From the NCBI GenBank assembly GCA_002368645.1, contig DFEE01000009.1, forward strand, positions 34,409-81,700: a DNA stretch of 47,292 bases, given 5' to 3'. This stretch comes from Bacteroidales bacterium UBA3810 (lineage in GTDB: Bacteria > Bacteroidota > Bacteroidia > Bacteroidales > Paludibacteraceae). The notes beneath the pieces are model-generated. The model searched no databases. It saw only the letters and a program-made list of their open reading frames with translations, and was not told the origin of the DNA. The position numbers were made by a program, and so were the translations under genes. This document shows, piece after piece, positions 8,489 to 16,363 of the stretch (positions are counted from its first letter, which is position 1; every line of letters starts with the position of its first letter).

Positions 8489-9811
8489 CTACCGCCAATA
8501 TTTTTCAACAAGCGCCTGTTTGATATTCACCTCTTCGGGTTTGAAGTATTTAGCGAATAAGCCCCAAGCAATGTCCAACATCTCTGTTGTGTTGATGTTG
8601 ACGTCAATCGCCAATATCTTGTCGGAATATTCCTTAGCGAACTCCAAGCAGCGGTTATCATAATCGGTCAAGTCGAAGCCATTCTCCAGCTTCGTTTTGG
8701 CGTTGGCGGCATCAGCGTACAAACGAACAGCGGCGTTCATCACTTGCGGATGATCTTCACGAGTCTTCTTACCGGCTACCAACTGTTTCAAACGCGAAAG
8801 AGAACGGAACGGGTCAACAATAACCTTACCGATATCGGAATCACGACGGAGATATAATTGTCCCTCGGTGATATAACCGGTGTTATCCGGAATAGCATGC
8901 GTGATATCACCACCGGAGAGCGTCGTCACCGCAATAATGGTGATGGAGCCGCCGCCGGCTTCCTCGGGGAACTGTACCGCCTTTTCGTAAATCTTAGCCA
9001 AATCGGAATAAAGGGAGCCGGGCATAGAGTCCTTAGACGGAATTTGGTCCATACGGTTACTTACAATCGCCAAGGCATCAGCATATAGTGTCATATCAGT
9101 CAAGAGCACAAGCACTTTCTCGTGTTTCTCAACTGCAAAATACTCCGCTGCCGTTAACGCCATATCCGGAATCAACAAACGCTCTACGGCAGGGTTTTCC
9201 GTAGTATTCACAAACGATACTATACGGTCTAACACACCGGCATTGGCAAACACGTTCTTAAAGTATAGGTAATCATCATTGGTCAGGCCCATCCCGCCTA
9301 AGATAATCTTATCTACTTTAGCGCGTAATGCCACATTGGCCATCACTTGGTTATAGGGTTGGTCCGGATCTGCAAAGAAAGGTATCTTCTGACCGGAAAC
9401 CAATGTGTTATTCAAGTCAATACCGGCTATACCTGTAGCGATTAACTCGGAGGGTTGTTTACGCCTAACGGGGTTTACAGACGGGCCGCCTATCTCTACT
9501 TCTTTGCCTTCAACGGCAGGACCGCCGTCTATCGGGTCGCCATAGGCATTGAAGAAACGACCGGCTAACTGGTCGCTCACCTTCAGCGACGGGGCTTTGC
9601 CTAAAAACACAACCTCTGCATTGGTCGGAATACCTTCCGTGCCTTGGAAAACTTGTAACGTGACTTCGTCACCCATTATCTTAACGACCTGCGCTAATTT
9701 GCCGTTAACGGTCGCCAACTCATCATTACCAACACCTTGCGCTTTCAGCGAGCAAGTGGCTTTTGTTATCGCGGTAATCTCTGTATAGATTTTTTGAAAT
9801 GCTTTTGCCAT
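8489..9811 (-). CDS. ntpB: V-type ATPase subunit B (non-catalytic)
   Basis: A 440-residue subunit of the hexameric head, alternating with A. It has the N-terminal beta barrel, the nucleotide-fold core with ELIATGIAGIDLNNTLVSGQKIPFF and the VLLTDMTLYADALAIVSNRMDQIPSKD block, and a helical C-terminal domain. As usual for B subunits there is no canonical Walker A loop: the place of GxxGxGKT is taken by ADPDQPYNQ. The gene begins 2 nt after the A stop codon. It is slightly shorter than many archaeal B subunits (about 460). Confidence 0.93.
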   Translation of the reverse strand: MAKAFQKIYTEITAITKATCSLKAQGVGNDELATVNGKLAQVVKIMGDEVTLQVFQGTEGIPTNAEVVFLGKAPSLKVSDQLAGRFFNAYGDPIDGGPAVEGKEVEIGGPSVNPVRRKQPSELIATGIAGIDLNNTLVSGQKIPFFADPDQPYNQVMANVALRAKVDKIILGGMGLTNDDYLYFKNVFANAGVLDRIVSFVNTTENPAVERLLIPDMALTAAEYFAVEKHEKVLVLLTDMTLYADALAIVSNRMDQIPSKDSMPGSLYSDLAKIYEKAVQFPEEAGGGSITIIAVTTLSGGDITHAIPDNTGYITEGQLYLRRDSDIGKVIVDPFRSLSRLKQLVAGKKTREDHPQVMNAAVRLYADAANAKTKLENGFDLTDYDNRCLEFAKEYSDKILAIDVNINTTEMLDIAWGLFAKYFKPEEVNIKQALVEKYWR

Positions 9812-9813
9812 AA

Positions 9814-11574
9814 TTATGCCTCCTTTATTTGGCGCTCAGCGAGCAGAGCAGTTAACTTATTTTGATAGTCTTCAAACTCCGGACTGTGGAACTCACAATA
9901 AGACATCTGTTTACATAGGTTAATGACCTTCTTGAAGTACTCCATCACATCGAGGAAGAGGTCAAACTGATAGTCGTGGTGACAGATATCCATAACCATC
10001 TTCAAGATGTATTTCTGCCGCTCTAAGGGGCAGACAGCATCCACTTTATCGAAAGCATCTTGTTGGAGAACGACATAGTCAATCACTTCGCTCTTCCAGA
10101 ACGCTTCATGATAATCTACCGGAACGCCGTCATCGCCCAAAATGTTTATTTGCTCCTGAATTTCCTTGCCTCGTTGCAGGAAGGTCTTCATCTCATTGAC
10201 CATCGGCAACCAGTCTTCGCCTAAGAGTTTAGCCATATAGGCTTGGAACTCCGGATATTCTATATATTTGCTATAGGAATCAATCGGGTTCACCGCGGGA
10301 TAGCGTTTATGGTCTGCACGAGCCTGCTCCAAGGCATAGAAGCACCGAGCCACTTTCTTGGTGCCCTCCGTCACGGGTTCTTTCAAGTTACCACCCGCGG
10401 GAGAAACAGTTCCCAAGAAGGTGACAGACCCTGTCGCACCATTATTCAGATATACATATCCTGCACGTGCATAGAACGAGCCGATGATAGCAGATAGGTC
10501 CATCGGGAACGCATCTTGTCCGGGCAACTCCTCCATACGGTTGGACATTTCCCTCAACGCTTGCGCCCAACGGGAAGTAGAATCAGCCATCAATAATACA
10601 CGTAATCCCATTGACCGATAATACTCTGCAATCGTCATGGCGGTATAAACGGAAGCCTCACGGCTTGAAACCGGCATGTTAGAGGTGTTAGCGATGATAA
10701 TGGTACGTTCCATCAACTTGCGGCCAGTATGAGGGTCATCCAACTCCGGAAACTCCGTAAAGGTCTCCACTACCTCGTTGGCACGTTCACCGCAAGCAGC
10801 TATAATAACGATATCCGCTTCCGCTTGCTTGGAGATAGCATGTTGCAGCACGGTTTTACCGGTTCCGAAAGGTCCGGGAATAAAGCCTGTACCACCTTCA
10901 CAAATGGGGTTAGCGGTGTCTATGGTACGCACACCGGTCTCTAAGAGTTTAAATGGCCGCGGTTTAGCACGATAGGCAAGAATAGCTTTCTTCACCGGCC
11001 ATTTCTGAATCATGGTCACCTTATGGTCATTGCCTTCGGCGTCGGTAAGGACTGCCATTGTTTCTTCAATGGTATAGTCTCCCGCCTTCGCGATAGTCTT
11101 TACCTTGTACTTGCCCTCAAAGGTAAAGGGAACCATAATCTTATGCGGTTGGTGATTCTCATCCACTTGACCGAGCCAAGCTCCGGCTTCCACTTCATCG
11201 CCGACTTGGGCGATTGGCTCGAACGACCATTTTTTCTCTTTATCCAACGGGAAGTTATACTCACCGCGTTTCAAGAACACACCCGTCAATTTATCGAGGT
11301 CATTTTGCAAACCGTCGTAATTACGACTCAGAAGACCGGGACCGAGAGTCACCTCTAACATGTGACCGGTAAATTCCACGAGATTGCCTACTTTCAGGCC
11401 ACGGGTGGACTCAAACACCTGAACATAGACGTTCTCGCCGCCTACTTTTATCACCTCCGCCATCAGTTTTGTTTCGCCGACGCTGATATAGCAGATTTCG
11501 TTTTGGGAGACAGGTCCATCGACAATAACCGTCACGAGGTTCGCGATGATACCTTTTACTTTTCCTGTTGTCAT
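9814..11574 (-). CDS. ntpA: V-type ATPase subunit A (catalytic)
   Basis: A 586-residue catalytic ATPase subunit. An N-terminal barrel is followed by the bulge (non-homologous) region (about 115-200, with VGDEVEAGAWLGQV) that separates V/A-type from F-type subunits. The Walker A loop GPFGTGKT is at residues 234-241, with GERANEVVETFTEF and the LMADSTSRWAQALREMSNR block after it. It hydrolyses or makes ATP at the A/B interface. The ATG overlaps the DUF2764 stop by 4 nt, and subunit B follows after 2 nt. Confidence 0.95.
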   Translation of the reverse strand: MTTGKVKGIIANLVTVIVDGPVSQNEICYISVGETKLMAEVIKVGGENVYVQVFESTRGLKVGNLVEFTGHMLEVTLGPGLLSRNYDGLQNDLDKLTGVFLKRGEYNFPLDKEKKWSFEPIAQVGDEVEAGAWLGQVDENHQPHKIMVPFTFEGKYKVKTIAKAGDYTIEETMAVLTDAEGNDHKVTMIQKWPVKKAILAYRAKPRPFKLLETGVRTIDTANPICEGGTGFIPGPFGTGKTVLQHAISKQAEADIVIIAACGERANEVVETFTEFPELDDPHTGRKLMERTIIIANTSNMPVSSREASVYTAMTIAEYYRSMGLRVLLMADSTSRWAQALREMSNRMEELPGQDAFPMDLSAIIGSFYARAGYVYLNNGATGSVTFLGTVSPAGGNLKEPVTEGTKKVARCFYALEQARADHKRYPAVNPIDSYSKYIEYPEFQAYMAKLLGEDWLPMVNEMKTFLQRGKEIQEQINILGDDGVPVDYHEAFWKSEVIDYVVLQQDAFDKVDAVCPLERQKYILKMVMDICHHDYQFDLFLDVMEYFKKVINLCKQMSYCEFHSPEFEDYQNKLTALLAERQIKEA

Positions 11575-12104
11575 ATCGTATCTAATTTTATTCCTTTTTT
11601 CATATCCTTCACAATCTCACGGAAGACTTTCTCGCCTATCTCTGTCGTCAGTTTCTCCCAGCGGCAGAGCATCTGAAGCTCCAAGTAATAGGCAACCACA
11701 TTTTCGAAAGCAAAATTCTTCAATTTAGTGGTCTCTTCCAGCCAGGCAAAGCGCAGGTTATCTATAGCCCGCTCCCGTTCGTAGAGGTCTTCCATTTTAC
11801 TGACATTGCGCACATCCTGGTCTATATCATCAGGCTCCTCGCCCAATAAATGTGTACGGACGTTGAGACCATGTTTCTTGCAGATTTCAATCACCAACAT
11901 GTTGTTGAGTTCACGCTCAAACCGGTACCATTCTCTGATAAAAGGATGTGTACCATACGTAGCATGATGGTCCAGCAAGCGGAACTGCTCCTTGTCCTTA
12001 TCGGATAAGGTCACTTCGAACGCTTCTCGAAGCTCATCCATAGTAATGGGAGCTTTTTCCGACGCACGAAGTTCCGGCAGACCGGCTAATAAATATTCAT
12101 ACAT
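11571..12104 (-). CDS. DUF2764 family V-ATPase operon protein (C-subunit-like)
   Basis: A 177-residue protein starting MYEYLLAGLPELRASEK. The YxLLAGLPEL opening and its fixed position between E and A match the DUF2764 proteins of Bacteroidetes V-ATPase operons, which are thought to take the place of the C subunit that connects stalk and ring. Mostly helical and charged, with no membrane segment. It seems shorter than other DUF2764 proteins as I remember them (about 280), so part of the domain may be missing; that comparison is from memory. It overlaps the subunit A start by 4 nt. The 57-nt gap before it carries a hairpin repeat. Confidence 0.8.
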   Translation of the reverse strand: MYEYLLAGLPELRASEKAPITMDELREAFEVTLSDKDKEQFRLLDHHATYGTHPFIREWYRFERELNNMLVIEICKKHGLNVRTHLLGEEPDDIDQDVRNVSKMEDLYERERAIDNLRFAWLEETTKLKNFAFENVVAYYLELQMLCRWEKLTTEIGEKVFREIVKDMKKGIKLDTI

Positions 12105-12121
12105 AACTTTCGACTATTTGT

Positions 12122-12163
12122 TCCGCAGCGTCGCCGACACCGGCGTCACGCCGGCTTTCGACT
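12122..12163. repeat. 33-bp hairpin repeat, single unit
   Basis: An 18-nt linker (12122-12139) precedes the hairpin ccggcg-tca-cgccgg (12140-12154), then ctttcgact. 32 nt (12132-12163) are identical to 12823-12854. The right end reaches the stop codon of subunit E. It sits between E and DUF2764 inside the operon, so it is transcribed. Confidence 0.75.
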
Positions 12164-12749
12164 ACTCAAACAGCAGTTTAATTAAATCCTCACGTAAAAA
12201 TTCCTTAAAGTAAGCCTCTAATTCGGCATCCCCGAATGCCAATTTATAGCCTCCCTTAGCAGGTTGAATCGTAAAGTCAGTTTTTATTCCCTTCACTTCT
12301 TCAATCTTAACGCCCTTATCCAATTGCGCTTTCGCGTTCGCTGCGTAGAATTGCTTAAGCGCCTCCGCATCTTTGGCACGGATAACGACATCGCCGTCTT
12401 TCGCCATTTCAGCAGCCAAGTTGGCGATTACGCCCTGCATGAATGCCGGATCAGCCGTAGCTGCTTTGATGTTCTCATGAACGATTTCGCCATTGATTAA
12501 ATCAGTAATTTCCGTCTTAAGCGCCTGCACGGCTTGCGCAGCGTACATTTTGAGTTCAGAACGTGTGTTCATGTCCAACTCCCGGGCTTTCGCCTCGGCT
12601 TTCTCGGTGATAGACGCTGCCTCTTCATTGGCTTTGGCTACAATAGCGGCAGCCTGCGCCTCAGCTCGACTAAGGATGTCTGCTGCCTCTTTCTTTCCTT
12701 TTTCCACACCTTCTGTGTAAAGTGTGCTGGTTAGTTCTTTAAGATTCAT
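12162..12749 (-). CDS. ntpE: V-type ATPase subunit E (peripheral stalk)
   Basis: A 195-residue protein with the usual long N-terminal helix rich in Ala, Glu and Lys (GKKEAADILSRAEAQAAAI, about residues 17-70), which forms the stator stalk coiled coil, and a C-terminal globular half that binds the A3B3 head. It is the first gene of the V-ATPase operon. In E. hirae the E partner is NtpF; no such gene is seen here, so the partner must lie elsewhere or be replaced. No Bacteroidetes-type promoter is visible between it and rnpB. Confidence 0.88.
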   Translation of the reverse strand: MNLKELTSTLYTEGVEKGKKEAADILSRAEAQAAAIVAKANEEAASITEKAEAKARELDMNTRSELKMYAAQAVQALKTEITDLINGEIVHENIKAATADPAFMQGVIANLAAEMAKDGDVVIRAKDAEALKQFYAANAKAQLDKGVKIEEVKGIKTDFTIQPAKGGYKLAFGDAELEAYFKEFLREDLIKLLFE

Positions 12750-12763
12750 ATTGCGTATAGTTT

Positions 12764-12880
12764 TGACTTTCGGCTATTTGCTGCACAGCCGCCGGGACTG
12801 CAGCCACTGCAGGCTGCACAGCCGCCGACACCGGCGTCACGCCGGCTTTCGACTTTCTGCTTTCGACTTTCGACTATTTA
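12764..12880. repeat. 33-bp hairpin repeat, two tandem units with AAAGTCGAA flank
   Basis: Two complete units: linker 12780-12797 and hairpin ctgcag-cca-ctgcag (12798-12812), then linker 12813-12830 and hairpin ccggcg-tca-cgccgg (12831-12845). The linker is gctgcacagccgccgRRa. The right flank is ctttcgac repeated about every 8-12 nt up to 12880. The left flank gactttcggctatttg resembles the one at 12107-12121. It lies in the leader of the V-ATPase operon. Confidence 0.75.
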
Positions 12881-12894
12881 TTAGATGCTATAAA

Positions 12895-13243
12895 AAAAGA
12901 GTGAGTCCGTAAGCCGAGTTCTGTTTTAGTCTATCATTAATCTTGGACGCCTATTACTAAACGCCTCTCACGCTTCCTACCCTCCCGCTCGCGCGAGCAA
13001 CGCTCAAACACGGGTTTACATGGAATTGCAATACGCAGTGTGCTCGTTTCACCCCGACGATTACCTTATAGCTGTGACTTAGTGACACCGTATCTTGGTA
13101 AACATCGGACTCGTCTCTGTAGCAGGGACCAAAGGTCACCCCCCGACGGCCGTTAACCGCTGCGACGCTCTATATTGCTCGGACTTTCCTCTTACCGGAG
13201 CGCTGCTAAGCAACACTCCTGATAAGCGATAGACCGACTCACT
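12895..13243 (-). ncRNA. rnpB: RNase P RNA (rnpB, bacterial class A)
   Basis: Read on the minus strand, the RNA starts GTGAGTCGG and ends ACGGACTCAC, so GTGAGTC (13236-13242) and GACTCAC (12901-12907) close helix P1. Conserved core blocks are AGAGGAAAGTCCGAGCA near the 5' end and ACAGAACTCGGCTTACGGA at the 3' end. The length of about 345 nt fits. A U-run (12892-12898) follows P1. It is the ribozyme that trims 5' leaders of tRNA precursors. It has its own promoter, and the V-ATPase operon lies directly downstream. Confidence 0.95.
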
Positions 13244-13256
13244 CTGATTTCGCCTG

Positions 13257-13288
13257 CAAAGGTACTTATTTTTTTTCAATAAAACAAA
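13257..13288 (-). promoter_or_regulatory. Promoter of rnpB
   Basis: On the minus strand TTTG (13285-13288), a 20-nt gap and TACCTTTG (13257-13264). The expected start near 13245-13250 agrees with the 5' end of the RNase P RNA drawn from helix P1. Confidence 0.8.
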
Positions 13289-13614
13289 TTTATTTGCATT
13301 TTTTCCTTAAAATGGCGACTTAGGCACCCGTAATCCCGGAAAAACGCCTTATAACGGCACTTGCCCCGGGGCGTGATCATCCTGTCTCACGGTATCCCGG
13401 TCTCCTGGTATCCCGGCAACTGCTCAACCTTCCGACATCCTCCCTGTCGGTACCGGAATAGCACCGCACAATAAACGCACAATAAACGGACAATAAACGC
13501 ACAATTTAGCAGATATAGCCTACTGATAAAGCACTTTTTAGTGAATGGTAAGCCGTTAAATTGTTAAACTATTAAGCTGTTAAACTATTAAAATTGCGGC
13601 AAAACATTTTTTTT
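13265..13614. other. Intergenic repeat-rich DNA, no gene seen
   Basis: About 350 nt between rnpB and the MBL gene without a credible reading frame. It holds ccttataacggcac (13347-13360), a perfect palindrome gccccggggc, two copies of ggtatcccgg (13391-13416), the 11-bp array at 13465-13508, and two 16-bp gttaaactattaa-type repeats (about 13562-13592). Two of these blocks recur in the same order inside mutY. Confidence 0.6.
13465..13508. repeat. 11-bp tandem repeat, four units
   Basis: cgcacaataaa, cgcacaataaa, cggacaataaa, cgcacaattta: four head-to-tail 11-bp units without gaps. The last two plus downstream sequence match the window's left edge (positions 2-50). Confidence 0.85.
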
Positions 13615-13646
13615 TTTGCATAATTACAAAAAAATGCTTACTTTTG
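13615..13646 (+). promoter_or_regulatory. Promoter of the MBL/DPP-IV operon
   Basis: TTTG (13615-13618), 20-nt gap, TACTTTTG (13639-13646). Transcription would start near 13653, about 26 nt before the first gene. Confidence 0.8.
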
Positions 13647-13678
13647 CAGGCTGAATCAGCAGTATTAGTTTTAGGAGG

Positions 13679-14218
13679 ATGAATGTCATACGTTTCATAT
13701 TCAATCCGTACCAAGAGTGTACCTACCTCCTCACCGAGGTAACCGGTGGACCGTATATCGTTGACCCCGGGATGTATTCCGAGACGGAACAAACGACGTT
13801 TCTAACCTATCTTCAAACACATGCCATCACCCCGCGACAAATATTGATTACCCACTCGCATATTGACCATATTTGCGGCTTGGATTTTGTGCGTGAACAA
13901 TTTCCTGAAGCAGTTGTTATTTCTGCACAATCCGGTCCACCGACCATGTCGGAAGTACCTTATCGCATTATCAAAACGCCCGGACACAAGGAAGATGCGC
14001 TCTGTTTCTATTTTGAGCAAGAGCAAACCCTATTTGCCGGCGATACCCTATTTCGGGAATCCGTTGGCCGCACCGATTTAGAAGGCGGCAATTGGGACGA
14101 GTTAGTCCAATCCGTCCGTCAACTGCTTACCTTACCGCCGGATACGCTTGTTTATCCCGGACATGGCCCTACGACTACCATTGCGCACGAGAGGCAAGCA
14201 AATCCCTTTGTTCAATAA
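13679..14218 (+). CDS. MBL-fold hydrolase, glyoxalase II-like
   Basis: A 179-residue single-domain metallo-beta-lactamase-fold protein. The N-terminal FNPYQECTYLL strand, VDPGMYS, the zinc motif THSHIDHICG (HxHxDH), KTPGHKEDALCF (third His), FAGDTLFRESVGRTDLEGG (bridging Asp) and YPGHGPTT (last His) fit the short YcbL/glyoxalase-II-like group, which hydrolyses thioesters; the substrate here is unknown. AGGAGG lies directly against the ATG with no spacer, too close to work in the normal way, yet the start agrees with the family's N-terminus. DPP-IV follows after 14 nt. Confidence 0.88.
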   Translation: MNVIRFIFNPYQECTYLLTEVTGGPYIVDPGMYSETEQTTFLTYLQTHAITPRQILITHSHIDHICGLDFVREQFPEAVVISAQSGPPTMSEVPYRIIKTPGHKEDALCFYFEQEQTLFAGDTLFRESVGRTDLEGGNWDELVQSVRQLLTLPPDTLVYPGHGPTTTIAHERQANPFVQ

Positions 14219-14232
14219 AAACAGCTATATTT

Positions 14233-16332
14233 ATGCAAAAATACGCTCTACTGATTTTACTTATTATACTCCCGACCGGTCTATCCGCCGATGTACTGAC
14301 CGACCTTTTGATAGATAAGAAATACGAGCCCAAGACACTTTCCAACAAGGAAATGGACTCTATCTTAGCGACCACTACAGTACCAGCCTCCACGGAGAAT
14401 ACCATCTGGACGACTGCCAATCGCTATGAACTCCGCGAGAACAATGTCCGCCGCCAATTTAGGCACTCCTATTTTGCCGACTACACCCTTTTCGACAAAA
14501 TGAAGGAAAACACCCTGCCCCTTGGAGACAGTCTACGGGAAGTCACCTTCTCACCCGATAGGCGGTACATCGTTTTTGGCAAAGGTCAAGACCTATATAT
14601 ATATAAGGCGGATTATCACACCCTCATCCCCATTACGCATGAGTATCTTGACGGCAAAGATGTCTTCTCCGGTCTTTCCGATTGGCTCTACGAAGAGGAG
14701 TTCGGACAAACTAAACTATTTTGGTTTTCTCCTGATAGCAAGCTCCTTGCCTTTGTTCGGCTGGATGAGACGGAGGTACCCGCGTTTGAATGGCAAACAT
14801 ACTTGCCCCAAGCCAATCAGCCTCTTTACCCTGTATCACATTCTATCCGCTACCCTAAAGCCGGTTGCGAGAATGCGCAGGCGTCTGTCTATATCTATGA
14901 TATCTTCACCAAGAGTATTCGCAAAATTCAAATCGGCGATACCGATGGCTGGTATATTCCGTCACTGGCTTGGCGTGAATTGCCCGCTAAAGATGCCAAA
15001 GCCCCTAAAACCTATGAACTTGTGGTCGAGAAAATCAATCGAGACCAAAACAAAATGGAAATCTGGACCGCCAATCCGTCCTCTACCGTTGGTAAACTTC
15101 TTTACACCGAATCAAGCAACACCTGTTACATAGATTACTCCCTCTTCAATGCCTGGCAGTGGCTTAGCGACGGACGAATCATTGCCCTCTCAGAAGCAGA
15201 CGGTTGGCGTCAACTCTTTCTGCTTCGTAAAGATGGCGGAAGAGTCAAGGCCCTCACCCCCGCCGGCATAGATGTAACCGCCGTTTATGGCTTCAATGAA
15301 CAAAACGGTATGGTGTATTACCAAGCCGCACCCTATCCTTCCGAAAGGCAACTCTATGCCGTTTCCATCAAAGATGCCAAAATAACCCCCCTTAGCCATG
15401 AAGCCGGTTTTCACACCCTCCATTTCGCTGAGGACATGAAGCATTGTATTACGTCCTTCCAATCCGACACACAAGCACCTATCTACACACTTAATGCTGT
15501 CAAAGGCACCACATTGACTCCTATCCTTACCATCTTAGATAATTCTGACGTCCAACAAGCATGGGAAAACTCCGAGCTCCCCACCAAGCAATTCTGCCGT
15601 ATTCCTACCGAACGCGGCGATACGCTGGAGGCATGGATGATTATGCCTAAAACGCTCAAAGACAAGAACCCCGTGGTCCTCTTCCAGTATTCCGGACCGG
15701 GTTCCCAAACAGTTCTCAACAGATGGCGTCATCGCTTTGCCCATTACCTCGCTTCCATCGGCTATATCGTAGTCAATGCCGACCCGCGAGGCACTGATTG
15801 CCGCGGTAGAGCCTGGCGCAACGCCACGTATATGAATCTCGGCAGCAAGGAGGGCGAAGACCATTTATCCGTAGCGAAATACGTATCTTCGCTCCCGTGC
15901 GTTGATACATCCAACATCAGCATGATTGGCTGGAGTTACGGCGGGTATCAGACTATACGTACCCTCGAGATGCAGGATCCGCAACACCCTATCATCACCA
16001 AGGGTATTGCCATTGCACCGGTCACGGATTGGAAATTATATGACTCAGGATATACCGAGCGTTTCATGCGCAGGCCTCAAGTCAACGAGTTTGGCTATAA
16101 CCAAGCGGATTTGATTTCCCATGCCGCCGATTTGACGGGAAACTTGCTGCTTATTCACGGTACGGGAGACGATAATGTCCACTTCCAAAACACATTAATC
16201 CTAATGGACGCCCTGATTCAAGCGGGCAAGCAGTTTGATGTCCAACTCTATATCGACGACAACCACTCCATGCGTAAACCCGCCAACTATGAGCACCTGC
16301 ATCGGCGGATTATCCGATTCTTAGAACAATAA
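14233..16332 (+). CDS. Dipeptidyl peptidase IV-type S9 prolyl oligopeptidase
   Basis: A 699-residue secreted serine peptidase that releases Xaa-Pro dipeptides. A signal peptide (about 1-18) is followed by the eight-blade propeller, including the N-terminus-anchoring double Glu in DWLYEEEFG (about 154-156), and the alpha/beta hydrolase domain. The triad is Ser568 in GWSYGGY, Asp646 in HGTGDDNVHF and His678 in DDNHSM. The start is taken at ATG 14233 because it gives the signal peptide; the longer in-frame reading overlaps the MBL gene. It is co-transcribed with the MBL gene and the sugar permease. Such enzymes help asaccharolytic and gut Bacteroidales use proteins. Confidence 0.93.
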   Translation: MQKYALLILLIILPTGLSADVLTDLLIDKKYEPKTLSNKEMDSILATTTVPASTENTIWTTANRYELRENNVRRQFRHSYFADYTLFDKMKENTLPLGDSLREVTFSPDRRYIVFGKGQDLYIYKADYHTLIPITHEYLDGKDVFSGLSDWLYEEEFGQTKLFWFSPDSKLLAFVRLDETEVPAFEWQTYLPQANQPLYPVSHSIRYPKAGCENAQASVYIYDIFTKSIRKIQIGDTDGWYIPSLAWRELPAKDAKAPKTYELVVEKINRDQNKMEIWTANPSSTVGKLLYTESSNTCYIDYSLFNAWQWLSDGRIIALSEADGWRQLFLLRKDGGRVKALTPAGIDVTAVYGFNEQNGMVYYQAAPYPSERQLYAVSIKDAKITPLSHEAGFHTLHFAEDMKHCITSFQSDTQAPIYTLNAVKGTTLTPILTILDNSDVQQAWENSELPTKQFCRIPTERGDTLEAWMIMPKTLKDKNPVVLFQYSGPGSQTVLNRWRHRFAHYLASIGYIVVNADPRGTDCRGRAWRNATYMNLGSKEGEDHLSVAKYVSSLPCVDTSNISMIGWSYGGYQTIRTLEMQDPQHPIITKGIAIAPVTDWKLYDSGYTERFMRRPQVNEFGYNQADLISHAADLTGNLLLIHGTGDDNVHFQNTLILMDALIQAGKQFDVQLYIDDNHSMRKPANYEHLHRRIIRFLEQ

Positions 16333-16363
16333 CCAATTAAATAATCAATTAAATGATAAAATT

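Noticed and set aside
12957..13139. 60-codon minus-strand frame
   Set aside because: It lies inside RNase P RNA.
14092..14232. Upstream extension of the DPP-IV frame
   Set aside because: It overlaps the MBL gene and would hide the signal peptide that begins at 14233.
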